Below are positions 19,583 to 27,680 of a stretch of 55,465 nt of DNA, in pieces. Location of the stretch: positions 1 through 55,465 of the forward strand of contig JAADFK010000135.1 of NCBI GenBank assembly GCA_013152925.1. Reading direction: 5' to 3'. The DNA is from Acidobacteriota bacterium. Lineage in GTDB: Bacteria; Acidobacteriota; Thermoanaerobaculia; Thermoanaerobaculales; Sulfomarinibacteraceae. The notes beneath the pieces were generated by a model. That model was not told the origin of the DNA. It was given only the letters and a program-made list of their open reading frames with translations, and made no database searches. Made by a program: the position numbers and the translations under genes. Within the stretch, counting starts at the first letter, position 1, and the number at the start of each line of letters is the position of its first letter.

Positions 19583-19750
19583 TCAGGATTCCACCGTTTT
19601 GTGGAGGTTTCCCGACTCCTGCATGGCGACGAGGCGGGCGAAGGCGTCGCCGGCGGCCATGAGCGTTTCATAGCTGCTGCGTTCGACGATACGGCCGCCT
19701 TCGAGGATGCCGATGGCCGTGGCGTTGCGGGCCGTTGAGAGGCGGTGACA
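19583..19750 (-). pseudogene. 3' remnant of an ABC exporter ATPase gene
   Basis: Reverse frame CHRLSTARNATAIGILEGGRIVERSSYETLMAAGDAFARLVAMQESG = H-loop and downstream C-terminus; Walker A, signature and Walker B absent upstream. Confidence 0.75.
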
Positions 19751-20005
19751 CAACGGTGTTGGCGGTCGACAGTGTCCTTGGGGGGTAGGTCCACGGGCGA
19801 TTCGGCCAGACCTTCGCTGTTTCTTCCCCATCCATCGGGATTCGCGGCGGTCTGGACGCCCTGGGCTGCGTCCCGCGAAGGACGGGGGACATCGAGGAGC
19901 GGGCTCGGAAGCGCGGTGCCTGCCTGCGCCAGCGGGGCAACGGACCTGGCAGGAGGGTTCTCCTTCCCGGCTTCCGCCGGTGTACCATTCCCGGCGGGAG
20001 GGGCC

Positions 20006-20521
20006 ATGAGCGTCTTCGAGGAGATGTCGCGCGGGGAGCTGCTGACGACGGTGGAGGTGTTTGCCAGGAACTGGCTGGCACACGACGGGTGCTGGTTCCT
20101 GGCGGCGGAAGATCGGTACGGGATGGAGGTGGCCATCGAGCTGGACACGGCCTCGTGGGCCCGCTTCGCGGCGGCGGAGGCCTCGCGGATCAAGCGGGCC
20201 TTCAGCATTGCCGACCGCGGCGGCCTCGAGGCGCTGGAGAGGGCGCTCCGCTACCGCATGTACGCGGCCATCAACGAGCAGCACGGCGAGTGGTCGGCCG
20301 ACCGGAAGGTCTACCGCTTCTTCATGGATACCTGCCGGGTCCAGGAGACGCGCCGGCGCAAGGGCCTGCCGGACTTCCCCTGCAAGAGCGTGGGGATCGT
20401 CGAGTTCTCCACCTTCGCCAGGACCATTGATCCCAGGATCCGGACGGTGTGCCTGCACTGCCCGCCGGACGCGGCGGAGGGTCAGAGCTGCGGCTGGGAG
20501 TTCACCCTCGAGGAGGGATGA
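20006..20521 (+). CDS. DUF6125-like hypothetical protein
   Basis: MSVFEEMSRGELLTTVEVFARNWLAHDGCWFLAAEDRYGMEVAIELDTASWARFA...; Cys-containing C-terminus. Family name is tentative. Confidence 0.65.
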   Translation: MSVFEEMSRGELLTTVEVFARNWLAHDGCWFLAAEDRYGMEVAIELDTASWARFAAAEASRIKRAFSIADRGGLEALERALRYRMYAAINEQHGEWSADRKVYRFFMDTCRVQETRRRKGLPDFPCKSVGIVEFSTFARTIDPRIRTVCLHCPPDAAEGQSCGWEFTLEEG

Positions 20522-21609
20522 TGATGCGGACACCCGCCGGGCGAGCAGCTCTCAGCAACCGGGCCCTGGCCGAGGCGCTGTTCGCCCTGGCCGACCAGGA
20601 GAGTCCTGGTGACCGGAGGGTGGACCTGCTCAAGGCGGGGTACCGGGCGCTGGACGCCAGGGGCCCGGCGGGGCGGGAGGTGTTGGGAAGTGCCCCGGGA
20701 TGGCTCCGGCCGCTGGTGGCCCAACTTGTCGCCTGCCACGGTGAGGGTGCATTGACGGCCGCGGTCGAGCGGCTGGGGGCCGGGAGGAAGGCAGGACGGC
20801 GGCCGGCCCGGGAACGCTTCCTGTCGAGGACCGACGTCGAGTCGATCCTTGCTTCTGCCCCCGAGGAGTTGCTTCCCCAGCGGATGCGGGGCGCCTTCCA
20901 CTGGCACACCCGGGATTCGGACGGGCGGGGCACACTGGAAGGCATGGCCCGTGCCTGCCGGCGGCGGGGCGCCTCCTGGGCGGTGGTCAGCGACCATTCG
21001 AGGGGCCTGGAGGTGGCGTCGGGGCTGGATCGCGAGGGCGTGCTGCTCCAGCGGCACAAGGTCCGGCGCTGGAACGACACCCACGGGGAGGATCTCCTTC
21101 TGCTCCAGGGCCTCGAGGTGGAGATCCTGGAGGACGGCACGGTGGACGTGCCCCGGGTGGAGCGGAACGAGCTCGACCTCGTGATCGCGGCGGTCCACCG
21201 GCGGCTGGAGCCGGGCCCCGACCAGACGGAACGCCTGCTCCGGGCGGTGGAGACGCCGGGCGTCCGGGTGCTGGCCCATCCCAGGGGGCGGCTGTTCCAC
21301 CGCCGCCAGGGGATCCGCGCCCGCTGGGAGACCGTGTTCGCCGCCTGTGCGGAACGTGGCGTGCTTGTCGAGGTCAACGGCTTTCCCCGGCGGCAGGATC
21401 CGGACTGGGAGCTGACCCGGCTGGCGTCCGAGGCCGGCTGCTCCTTCGTGCTGGCATCGGACGCCCACGCGGTGGCGCACCTGGAGTACGACGCCTTCGC
21501 CTGCGCCATTGTGGCCCGCGCGGGCGTGCCGGCCGGACGTATCCTCAACTTCGCGCAACGGGAGGCGGTGGAGGACTGGATCGGAAACCCAGGAGCTGGG
21601 GTATGGTGA
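20518..21609 (+). CDS. PHP-domain phosphoesterase (PolX-type C-terminal region)
   Basis: RGAFHWHTRDSDGRGTLEGMARACRRRGASWAVVSDHSRGL...AHPRGRL...VEVNGFPRRQDPDWELTRLASEAGCSFVLASDAHAVAHLEY. Confidence 0.85.
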   Translation: MMMRTPAGRAALSNRALAEALFALADQESPGDRRVDLLKAGYRALDARGPAGREVLGSAPGWLRPLVAQLVACHGEGALTAAVERLGAGRKAGRRPARERFLSRTDVESILASAPEELLPQRMRGAFHWHTRDSDGRGTLEGMARACRRRGASWAVVSDHSRGLEVASGLDREGVLLQRHKVRRWNDTHGEDLLLLQGLEVEILEDGTVDVPRVERNELDLVIAAVHRRLEPGPDQTERLLRAVETPGVRVLAHPRGRLFHRRQGIRARWETVFAACAERGVLVEVNGFPRRQDPDWELTRLASEAGCSFVLASDAHAVAHLEYDAFACAIVARAGVPAGRILNFAQREAVEDWIGNPGAGVW

Positions 21610-22151
21610 AACGGGAGGGACACACCATGGTACGACGCTGGATGAACGTGCTGTTGACGGTTGCGGTGGTGGCCGGCTTGGGAGGCCTCGCGGGGTGCCA
21701 CGAGAAGAAGCCTGCGAAGGCCGGCGGAACGGCCGTGGAACGGGCCCCAACCCAGGAAGAGCCAGCAGCCGCCGGGCCGGCTGCCGAGTCTGGGGTGGAA
21801 GCGCCGGCCGAAGAGCCGGCCGGTCCTCCGCCGACGCCGGCGCCCAAGGGCCCGGTGGCCTATCCCGCCGGGGAGGAGCCGGTGGTGATCGCGGGTGCGC
21901 ACATCGGGGAAAAGGTCCGGGAGCCGGGTCACTGGCACCTAACATACACCGTGGATGTTGCGCCGCAGCGAGTGCTGAGCTTCTACCGCCAGGAGGCGGG
22001 GAAGCGGGGTTGGACGGAGAGAAGCTTCCAGGCCATGGGGCCGGGCGGGTTCATCACCTGGGAGACCACTCACGGGGAGTTGCAGCTGATCGCAGGACGA
22101 AGTCCCGCGGGAGGCAGCTCGGTGGACCTCAACTGGAACCAGGCCCAGTAG
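21603..22151 (+). CDS. Hypothetical lipoprotein
   Basis: Signal plus lipobox GLGGLAGC, then Pro/Ala/Glu-rich linker and a small C-terminal domain. Confidence 0.65.
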   Translation: MVKREGHTMVRRWMNVLLTVAVVAGLGGLAGCHEKKPAKAGGTAVERAPTQEEPAAAGPAAESGVEAPAEEPAGPPPTPAPKGPVAYPAGEEPVVIAGAHIGEKVREPGHWHLTYTVDVAPQRVLSFYRQEAGKRGWTERSFQAMGPGGFITWETTHGELQLIAGRSPAGGSSVDLNWNQAQ

Positions 22152-22218
22152 CTGAGATCGCGAGGGCGGTTCACGGCCCCACGCTGTTCGTCCGAAGCCG
22201 CCCCCGCCGGGCCGCCGC

Positions 22219-23517
22219 TCAGTACAGCGGAAAGCGGCTCGTCAAGGCGTGGACCTCTTCGGCGATACCCGCCATCTTGTCCTGGAAGGCCTTGAGCTTG
22301 ACGGGGTCCTCCTTGTCCTCCTCGGAACGCAGCACGCGGTCGATGAGCTCGGCGATGATCTTCATCTCCCCGGGACCCATGCCGCGGGTGGTGACGGCGG
22401 GGGTTCCGATGCGGAGGCCCGAGGCGATGTAGGGCTTCCTGGTGTCGAAGGGTACCGTGTTCTTGTTGACCGTGATGTCGGCCAGCCCCAGCCAGCGTTC
22501 GGCCTTCTTGCCGGAGATGAAGTCCGTGCCCAGGTCGATCAGGAAGAGGTGGTTGTCAGTGCCACCGGAGACGATCCGCCAGCCGCGGGCCTTCACCTCC
22601 TCGCAAAGGACGGCGGCGTTCTCGACGATCCGTTTCTGGTACTCCTTCCACTCGGGGAGGAGCGCCTCGGCGAAAGCGACGGCCTTGGCGGCGATCACGT
22701 GCATCAGCGGGCCGCCCTGGACACCGGGGAACACGGCCTTGTCGATGGCCTGGGCCCACTCCTCGGTGCAGAGGATCATGCCGCCGCGGGGCCCGCGGAG
22801 GGTCTTGTGGGTGGTGGTGGTGACGAACTGGCAGTGGGGCACCGGCGAGGGATGGAGCCCGGCGGCCACGAGGCCGGCGATGTGGGCGATGTCGGCCATC
22901 AGCAGGGCGCCGGCCTCGTCGGCGATCTCCCGGAGGAGCGCGAAGTCGATGACCCGGGGGTACGCAGAGGCGCCACAGACGATGAGCTTGGGCCGGTGCT
23001 CGAGGGCCAACTTGCGGATGCTGTCATAGTCGATGGTCTCGGTGTCCCGGCGCACCATGTAGGGGATGACGTTGAACTCCTTGCCCGAGTAGTTGAGAGG
23101 GTGGCCGTGGGAGAGATGCCCGCCGTGAGAGAGGTCCATCCCCATCATGGTGTCGCCCGGCTTGAGAACGGCCATGTAGACGGCCATGTTGGCCTGGGCG
23201 CCGGAGTGGGGCTGCACGTTGGCATGCTCGGCGCCGAAGAGCTCCTTGGCCCGCTGGCGCGCGAGCTCCTCGGCCACGTCGACAAACTGGCAGCCGCCGT
23301 AGTAGCGCTTGCCGGGATAGCCCTCGGCGTACTTGTTGGTCATGACGGAACCCATGGCGGCGAGCACCGCCGGGGAGACGAAGTTCTCCGAGGCGATCAG
23401 CTCGAGGCCGTCGTTCTGGCGGGCGCGCTCGTCTTCGAGCGCCCGCGCGACCGCGGGGTCGATCTCCTGGACGAGCTCGTTGTGGACGGTAAACAACTGG
23501 TCCTTGAGGCTGCTCAT
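22219..23517 (-). CDS. glyA: Serine hydroxymethyltransferase
   Basis: [58 protein letters not shown]. Confidence 0.98.
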   Translation of the reverse strand: MSSLKDQLFTVHNELVQEIDPAVARALEDERARQNDGLELIASENFVSPAVLAAMGSVMTNKYAEGYPGKRYYGGCQFVDVAEELARQRAKELFGAEHANVQPHSGAQANMAVYMAVLKPGDTMMGMDLSHGGHLSHGHPLNYSGKEFNVIPYMVRRDTETIDYDSIRKLALEHRPKLIVCGASAYPRVIDFALLREIADEAGALLMADIAHIAGLVAAGLHPSPVPHCQFVTTTTHKTLRGPRGGMILCTEEWAQAIDKAVFPGVQGGPLMHVIAAKAVAFAEALLPEWKEYQKRIVENAAVLCEEVKARGWRIVSGGTDNHLFLIDLGTDFISGKKAERWLGLADITVNKNTVPFDTRKPYIASGLRIGTPAVTTRGMGPGEMKIIAELIDRVLRSEEDKEDPVKLKAFQDKMAGIAEEVHALTSRFPLY

Positions 23518-23963
23518 GGTTCCTCCCGGTGATGTTCTGGCAACTCGATCTTGCCGACCCGCCGCTGGTGGCGCCCACCCTCGAAGGCGGTCGACAGGAA
23601 TACCCGGACGATCTGCTCGGCGACGCCGGGGCCGACGACCCGTCCCCCCATGCAGAGGAGGTTGGCGTCGTTGTGCCGGCGGGCCATCTCGGCCGTGTAG
23701 GCGTCGTGACAGAGGGCGGCGCGGACGCCGGGGTGCCGGTTGGCCGCCATGCTCATGCCCAGGCCCGTTCCGCAGATCAGGATGCCCAGGAGATTCGGCC
23801 CCGCGGCGATGCGCTCGGCGACGGCGTGGGCGTAGTCGGGGTAGTCGACGGAGCATTCCTCCTGGACGCCGAGATCCTCCACGGATCTGCCCAGCCTGGC
23901 AAGCACCTCGAGGACGTGCCGCTTGAGGGCCAGGCCGGCGTGGTCCGATCCGATGACGATCAT
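23514..23963 (-). CDS. rpiB: Ribose 5-phosphate isomerase B
   Basis: [17 protein letters not shown]...[48 protein letters not shown]. Confidence 0.96.
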   Translation of the reverse strand: MIVIGSDHAGLALKRHVLEVLARLGRSVEDLGVQEECSVDYPDYAHAVAERIAAGPNLLGILICGTGLGMSMAANRHPGVRAALCHDAYTAEMARRHNDANLLCMGGRVVGPGVAEQIVRVFLSTAFEGGRHQRRVGKIELPEHHREEP

Positions 23964-25318
23964 GAGACCTCCCCCGCGGGCCAGTGATCGGGCCCGGGAA
24001 GCTCCAGCGACCGGTACTCCTCGAGGGCGAAACGGTCACTCATCCCCGCGATGTGGTCTGCTACGAGGCGTGCGAACCCGGGGCTCGAATGGTACCGGCC
24101 GGCGACCTCTCCCGCAACCTTGGCCATGGGCAGGTCGCGGAGGTAGGGGAAGCCCAGCTCGTCCCGGGCCCTGAGCAGCACGTAGGAGGGCAGGTTGAGC
24201 GGGTTCGACCAGAAGGCGCGGAAGAGGGCCGTGATGACCCGGTGTGCCCGCCAGTCCTGGCGGTTGACCTGGGGGTGGTTGATGATGAACTGGTAGATGA
24301 AGGCCTTGAGCTCCTCGAAGAGGGGTTGAACGGCGCTGGAAAACCAGACCGTGGTCTGGGAGTAGCTTCGTCCGGCGGCCACCATGGCCCCGTGGGATTC
24401 GATTCCCTCCCGGTCCAGGAAGCGCCCAAGCCGCCCGGCGGCGGCGGTGATCACGTCGGTGACCAGAAGGTGGATCATGCCGCGGACCAGCAGGTTCTGA
24501 CGGCGCCACCGGTGACGTTCCGAGGTCCACGCCTCCCCCAGGCGCTCGATGATCTGACGGGAGATGGCCAGGCGTTCCACGCGGCCGAGCTCCACCGAAC
24601 CGGCCCGGAGCCCGTCCTCCAGGTCGTGGGTCTGCTGGGCGATTTCGTCGGCCACCGCCACCACCTGACCCTCCAGGTGGCAGGCCTCCCCGAGGTGGAG
24701 GCCGGCCGGGTCGGGCAGCGGGAAGGGGAAATCGCGTTTCCATGCCGTGTGCTTGAGGATTCCCTCCCGCACCTGGTCCGTCAGGTTGAGGCCGGGACCG
24801 GCGTAGCGCCGCTCCAAAAGATCGACCACGCGCACGGATTGGTAGTTGTGTTTGAACGTGCCCACCTGCTGGACCACCTCGCCGGGGAGAGGGACCTCGT
24901 CCTCCTGTCCCGCGAGAATCCGCTGCAGAACGGCCTCGCCGGTGTGGCCGAAGGCCGTGTGGCCAAGGTCGTGGCCCAGAGCGATGGCTTCCACAAGATC
25001 CTCGTTGAGGGCCAGGGCGCGGGCGATGGTCCGGCCGATCTGGGACACTTCCAGGGTGTGGGTCAGGCGGGTGCGCGGATGGTCGGCAAGGTGGGGAACG
25101 AACACCTGGGTCTTGTGCTTGAGCCGCCGGAAGGCCCGGGAGTGGAGGATGCGGTCCCGGTCCCGCTGGAAGGCCAGGCGGTAGTCGTAGTGGCGGCCCT
25201 CCTCGCCGAGAGGCCTCCGGCGCGTGGCCTCGGTCGACCGGGTCGCGAAAACGGCCAGGGTGGCGGCCTCACGGTCCTCGAGAGCGTGGCGGTCGAGCAG
25301 GAGCTTCGAAGGCGTCAT
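23960..25318 (-). CDS. dgt: dGTPase-like HD phosphohydrolase
   Basis: [63 protein letters not shown]. Confidence 0.93.
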   Translation of the reverse strand: MTPSKLLLDRHALEDREAATLAVFATRSTEATRRRPLGEEGRHYDYRLAFQRDRDRILHSRAFRRLKHKTQVFVPHLADHPRTRLTHTLEVSQIGRTIARALALNEDLVEAIALGHDLGHTAFGHTGEAVLQRILAGQEDEVPLPGEVVQQVGTFKHNYQSVRVVDLLERRYAGPGLNLTDQVREGILKHTAWKRDFPFPLPDPAGLHLGEACHLEGQVVAVADEIAQQTHDLEDGLRAGSVELGRVERLAISRQIIERLGEAWTSERHRWRRQNLLVRGMIHLLVTDVITAAAGRLGRFLDREGIESHGAMVAAGRSYSQTTVWFSSAVQPLFEELKAFIYQFIINHPQVNRQDWRAHRVITALFRAFWSNPLNLPSYVLLRARDELGFPYLRDLPMAKVAGEVAGRYHSSPGFARLVADHIAGMSDRFALEEYRSLELPGPDHWPAGEVS

Positions 25319-26535
25319 CGTTTGATTCCGTCGCTCTTCAAAGCATACTCCAAAAGGGCGCCGGCGACGCGCAAGCTGCCCGCGGCAACAACGGGGTCCG
25401 GAAGCAAGGTCAGCGCCTCGAGCGGTCCGGACGCCGTGCGGGCCGCCGGAAAGGCCCGCTGCAGGCGGTCCAGCGGCATGGCACGCTCCGAATCCAGTGG
25501 GAAGACGGCGACGTCCCGCACCACCGGCATCAGCAGGGCCGCCATGGCCTCCACGGGTTTGTCGTCCAGGCAGGAGAAGAGGAGGTTGTAGGGGGGATCG
25601 CAGCCCTCCAGGTGCCGGGCCAGGCTGGCGGCGGCCTCGCGGTTGTGAGCGCCGTCCAACAGCACGGTGCGTCCTCCGACGGTGTGTGTCGACAACCGGG
25701 CGGGCCACCGGACGGCGCGGAGACCCCTCCGGACCGCTCCTGGGTCCAAGCTCTCGAGGATGCCCAGGTCCACGGCGGCATGGGCCATGGCCAGCGCCAG
25801 GTGGAGGTTGTCCCGCTGGTGGGCACCGGAGAGCGGGAGGGGAAGGTCCAGCGGGCCGTCACCCCAGTCCACCGTGACGGCGCCTTTTGCCCCGGGCTCG
25901 AGGGACACCAGCTCGGCGGCGTCGACGGCGTGGAAACCGCCGGTCCGGGGCAAGAGCTCCCGGTCCACGCCCGGGCCGAGGACGGCGATCATGGCGCCTT
26001 TGAGCGCCGCGGCCTTCTCTGAGGCGACCTTCCGCCGGTCGTTGCCGAGCCAGCGGGCGTGGTCGGTGCCGATATTGGTCAGCGCGGCCACGGCACAGGG
26101 GGCGATGGACGTGGCGTCCCAACGTCCCCCGAGGCCGACCTCGAGGATCGCTGCGTCCAGGCGAGCCTGCCGGAAGATGAGCCAGGCGGCCAGGGTCATG
26201 GTCTCGAAGAAGCTCAGGTTTGGGAAGGCGTCGAGCCGTTCGACGGCCGCTTCCAGGGCGTGGGCATCGACGTCCCGGCCGGCAAGGCGGATACGCTCCT
26301 CGATACGGACCAGGTGGGGTGAGGTATAGAGCCCCGTCCGCAGCCCGTGTGCGCCGAGGATGGCGTCCAGCATGGCGGCCGTGGACCCCTTGCCGTTGGT
26401 ACCGGCGATGCGGAACGCCGGCACGGCCGTTTCGGGATGGCCCAGGGCGGCGGCGGCCGTACGGATCCGCTCCAGTCCTGGATTGATCAGTCCCGGACGG
26501 CGCGCTCCCAGCCTCAGTGGAAGTAGTTGAGGCAT
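25315..26535 (-). CDS. folC: Folylpolyglutamate/dihydrofolate synthase
   Basis: RIAGTNGKGSTAAMLDAIL, YTSPHLVRIEERI, EVGLGGRWDATS, VLLDGAHNREAA. Confidence 0.95.
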   Translation of the reverse strand: MPQLLPLRLGARRPGLINPGLERIRTAAAALGHPETAVPAFRIAGTNGKGSTAAMLDAILGAHGLRTGLYTSPHLVRIEERIRLAGRDVDAHALEAAVERLDAFPNLSFFETMTLAAWLIFRQARLDAAILEVGLGGRWDATSIAPCAVAALTNIGTDHARWLGNDRRKVASEKAAALKGAMIAVLGPGVDRELLPRTGGFHAVDAAELVSLEPGAKGAVTVDWGDGPLDLPLPLSGAHQRDNLHLALAMAHAAVDLGILESLDPGAVRRGLRAVRWPARLSTHTVGGRTVLLDGAHNREAAASLARHLEGCDPPYNLLFSCLDDKPVEAMAALLMPVVRDVAVFPLDSERAMPLDRLQRAFPAARTASGPLEALTLLPDPVVAAGSLRVAGALLEYALKSDGIKR

Positions 26536-27314
26536 CGCACCAGGGTGGGCTTGAGCTCGTGGCGCGGCACGACCAGGTCCAGCATCCCGTGTTCAACGAG
26601 GAACTCGGAGCGCTGAAACCCCTCGGGGAGGGTCTGACGGATCGTCTGTTCGATGACCCGGGGGCCGGCAAAGCCGATCAGGGCGTTGGGCTCGGCGATG
26701 TTGACATCTCCCAGCATGGCGAAGCTGGCCGTGACGCCCCCGGTGGTGGGGTCGGTCAGAACCGAGATGAAGGGAATGCCGCGGTCCCGCAGGCGGGCCA
26801 GGCCGGCCGAGATCTTGGCCATCTGCATCAGGGAGAGGACGCCCTCCTGCATGCGGGCTCCACCGGAACAGGCCACGGAGATCAGCGGCGTCTTCCTGAC
26901 CAGGCACCGCTCGATGGCCCGGGCCATCTTCTCGCCAACGGCAGAGCCCATGGATCCGCCCATGAAGCGGTACTGCATGGCCGCAACGACCGCCTGGTGT
27001 CCTCCGATGGCTCCGCGGGCCACCAGCAGGGCGTCGCCGGGACCGTTCTTGGCCGTGTAGGCTCGCAGGCGCTCGGTGTAGGGCTTGGTGTCGACGAACT
27101 TCAGGGGGTCGGTGGAGCGCACCTTCTGGAAGAGAAGCCTGTAGCTTGCGCCGTCGAAGAGCAGGCTGAGCCTCGACTCGGCGCTCATGCGGAAGTGGTG
27201 GGAGCACCGTGGGCACACCTCCAGATTGTCCTGGACCTCCTTGTAGTACAGGATCTCCTTGCAGCTTTCGCACTTGACCCACATCCCGGGCGGGACGGAG
27301 ACGGCGTTCGCCAT
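26514..27314 (-). CDS. accD: Acetyl-CoA carboxylase carboxyltransferase subunit beta
   Basis: Zn ribbon CESCKEILYYKEVQDNLEVCPRCSHHFRM; SVACSGGARMQEGVLSLMQMAK; TDPTTGGVTASFAMLGD. Confidence 0.97.
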   Translation of the reverse strand: MANAVSVPPGMWVKCESCKEILYYKEVQDNLEVCPRCSHHFRMSAESRLSLLFDGASYRLLFQKVRSTDPLKFVDTKPYTERLRAYTAKNGPGDALLVARGAIGGHQAVVAAMQYRFMGGSMGSAVGEKMARAIERCLVRKTPLISVACSGGARMQEGVLSLMQMAKISAGLARLRDRGIPFISVLTDPTTGGVTASFAMLGDVNIAEPNALIGFAGPRVIEQTIRQTLPEGFQRSEFLVEHGMLDLVVPRHELKPTLVRCLNYFH

Positions 27315-27431
27315 ACCACACTCCCTCGCACGTCTCCCCGGTAGAAGGGCCCTCCCGGCCTGCCGAAGGGCTGATGCTTCGGGAGCTACGTTTCGTCAGC
27401 TGGCCGGAAGAGCCCTGAGGAGACGGGGCGC

Positions 27432-27653
27432 TCAGCCCTGGTTGCTCTCTTCTTCCAGATCGTTGGGGATCCCCAGGCGCTGACACGCGGCGTCGTACAT
27501 CTGGCGGGCCGCCTTCTGCGCCGACTGAAGATCGGCGATCTTCTGCTTGACCTTGGCAAGCTCCTCCTGGATCTGGCCTTCCAGCTCCTGGATCTCCTGC
27601 TTGGTCGTGTTCAGGGCCTCTTCGTAGAACTTTTTCTGGGCATCGGTGAGCAC
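27432..27653 (-). CDS. Small (73 aa) coiled-coil protein
   Basis: Complete ORF with strongly coiled-coil composition in the gap between accD and the kinase gene. Confidence 0.55.
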   Translation of the reverse strand: MLTDAQKKFYEEALNTTKQEIQELEGQIQEELAKVKQKIADLQSAQKAARQMYDAACQRLGIPNDLEEESNQG

Positions 27654-27680
27654 TGTCTCAAACTCCTTCCTTGACCTCGA

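Noticed and set aside
22219-27314. glyA-rpiB-dgt-folC-accD as an unusual system
   Set aside because: 4- to 22-bp coupled housekeeping genes (or a short gap), compatible with an ordinary one-carbon/central metabolism operon.
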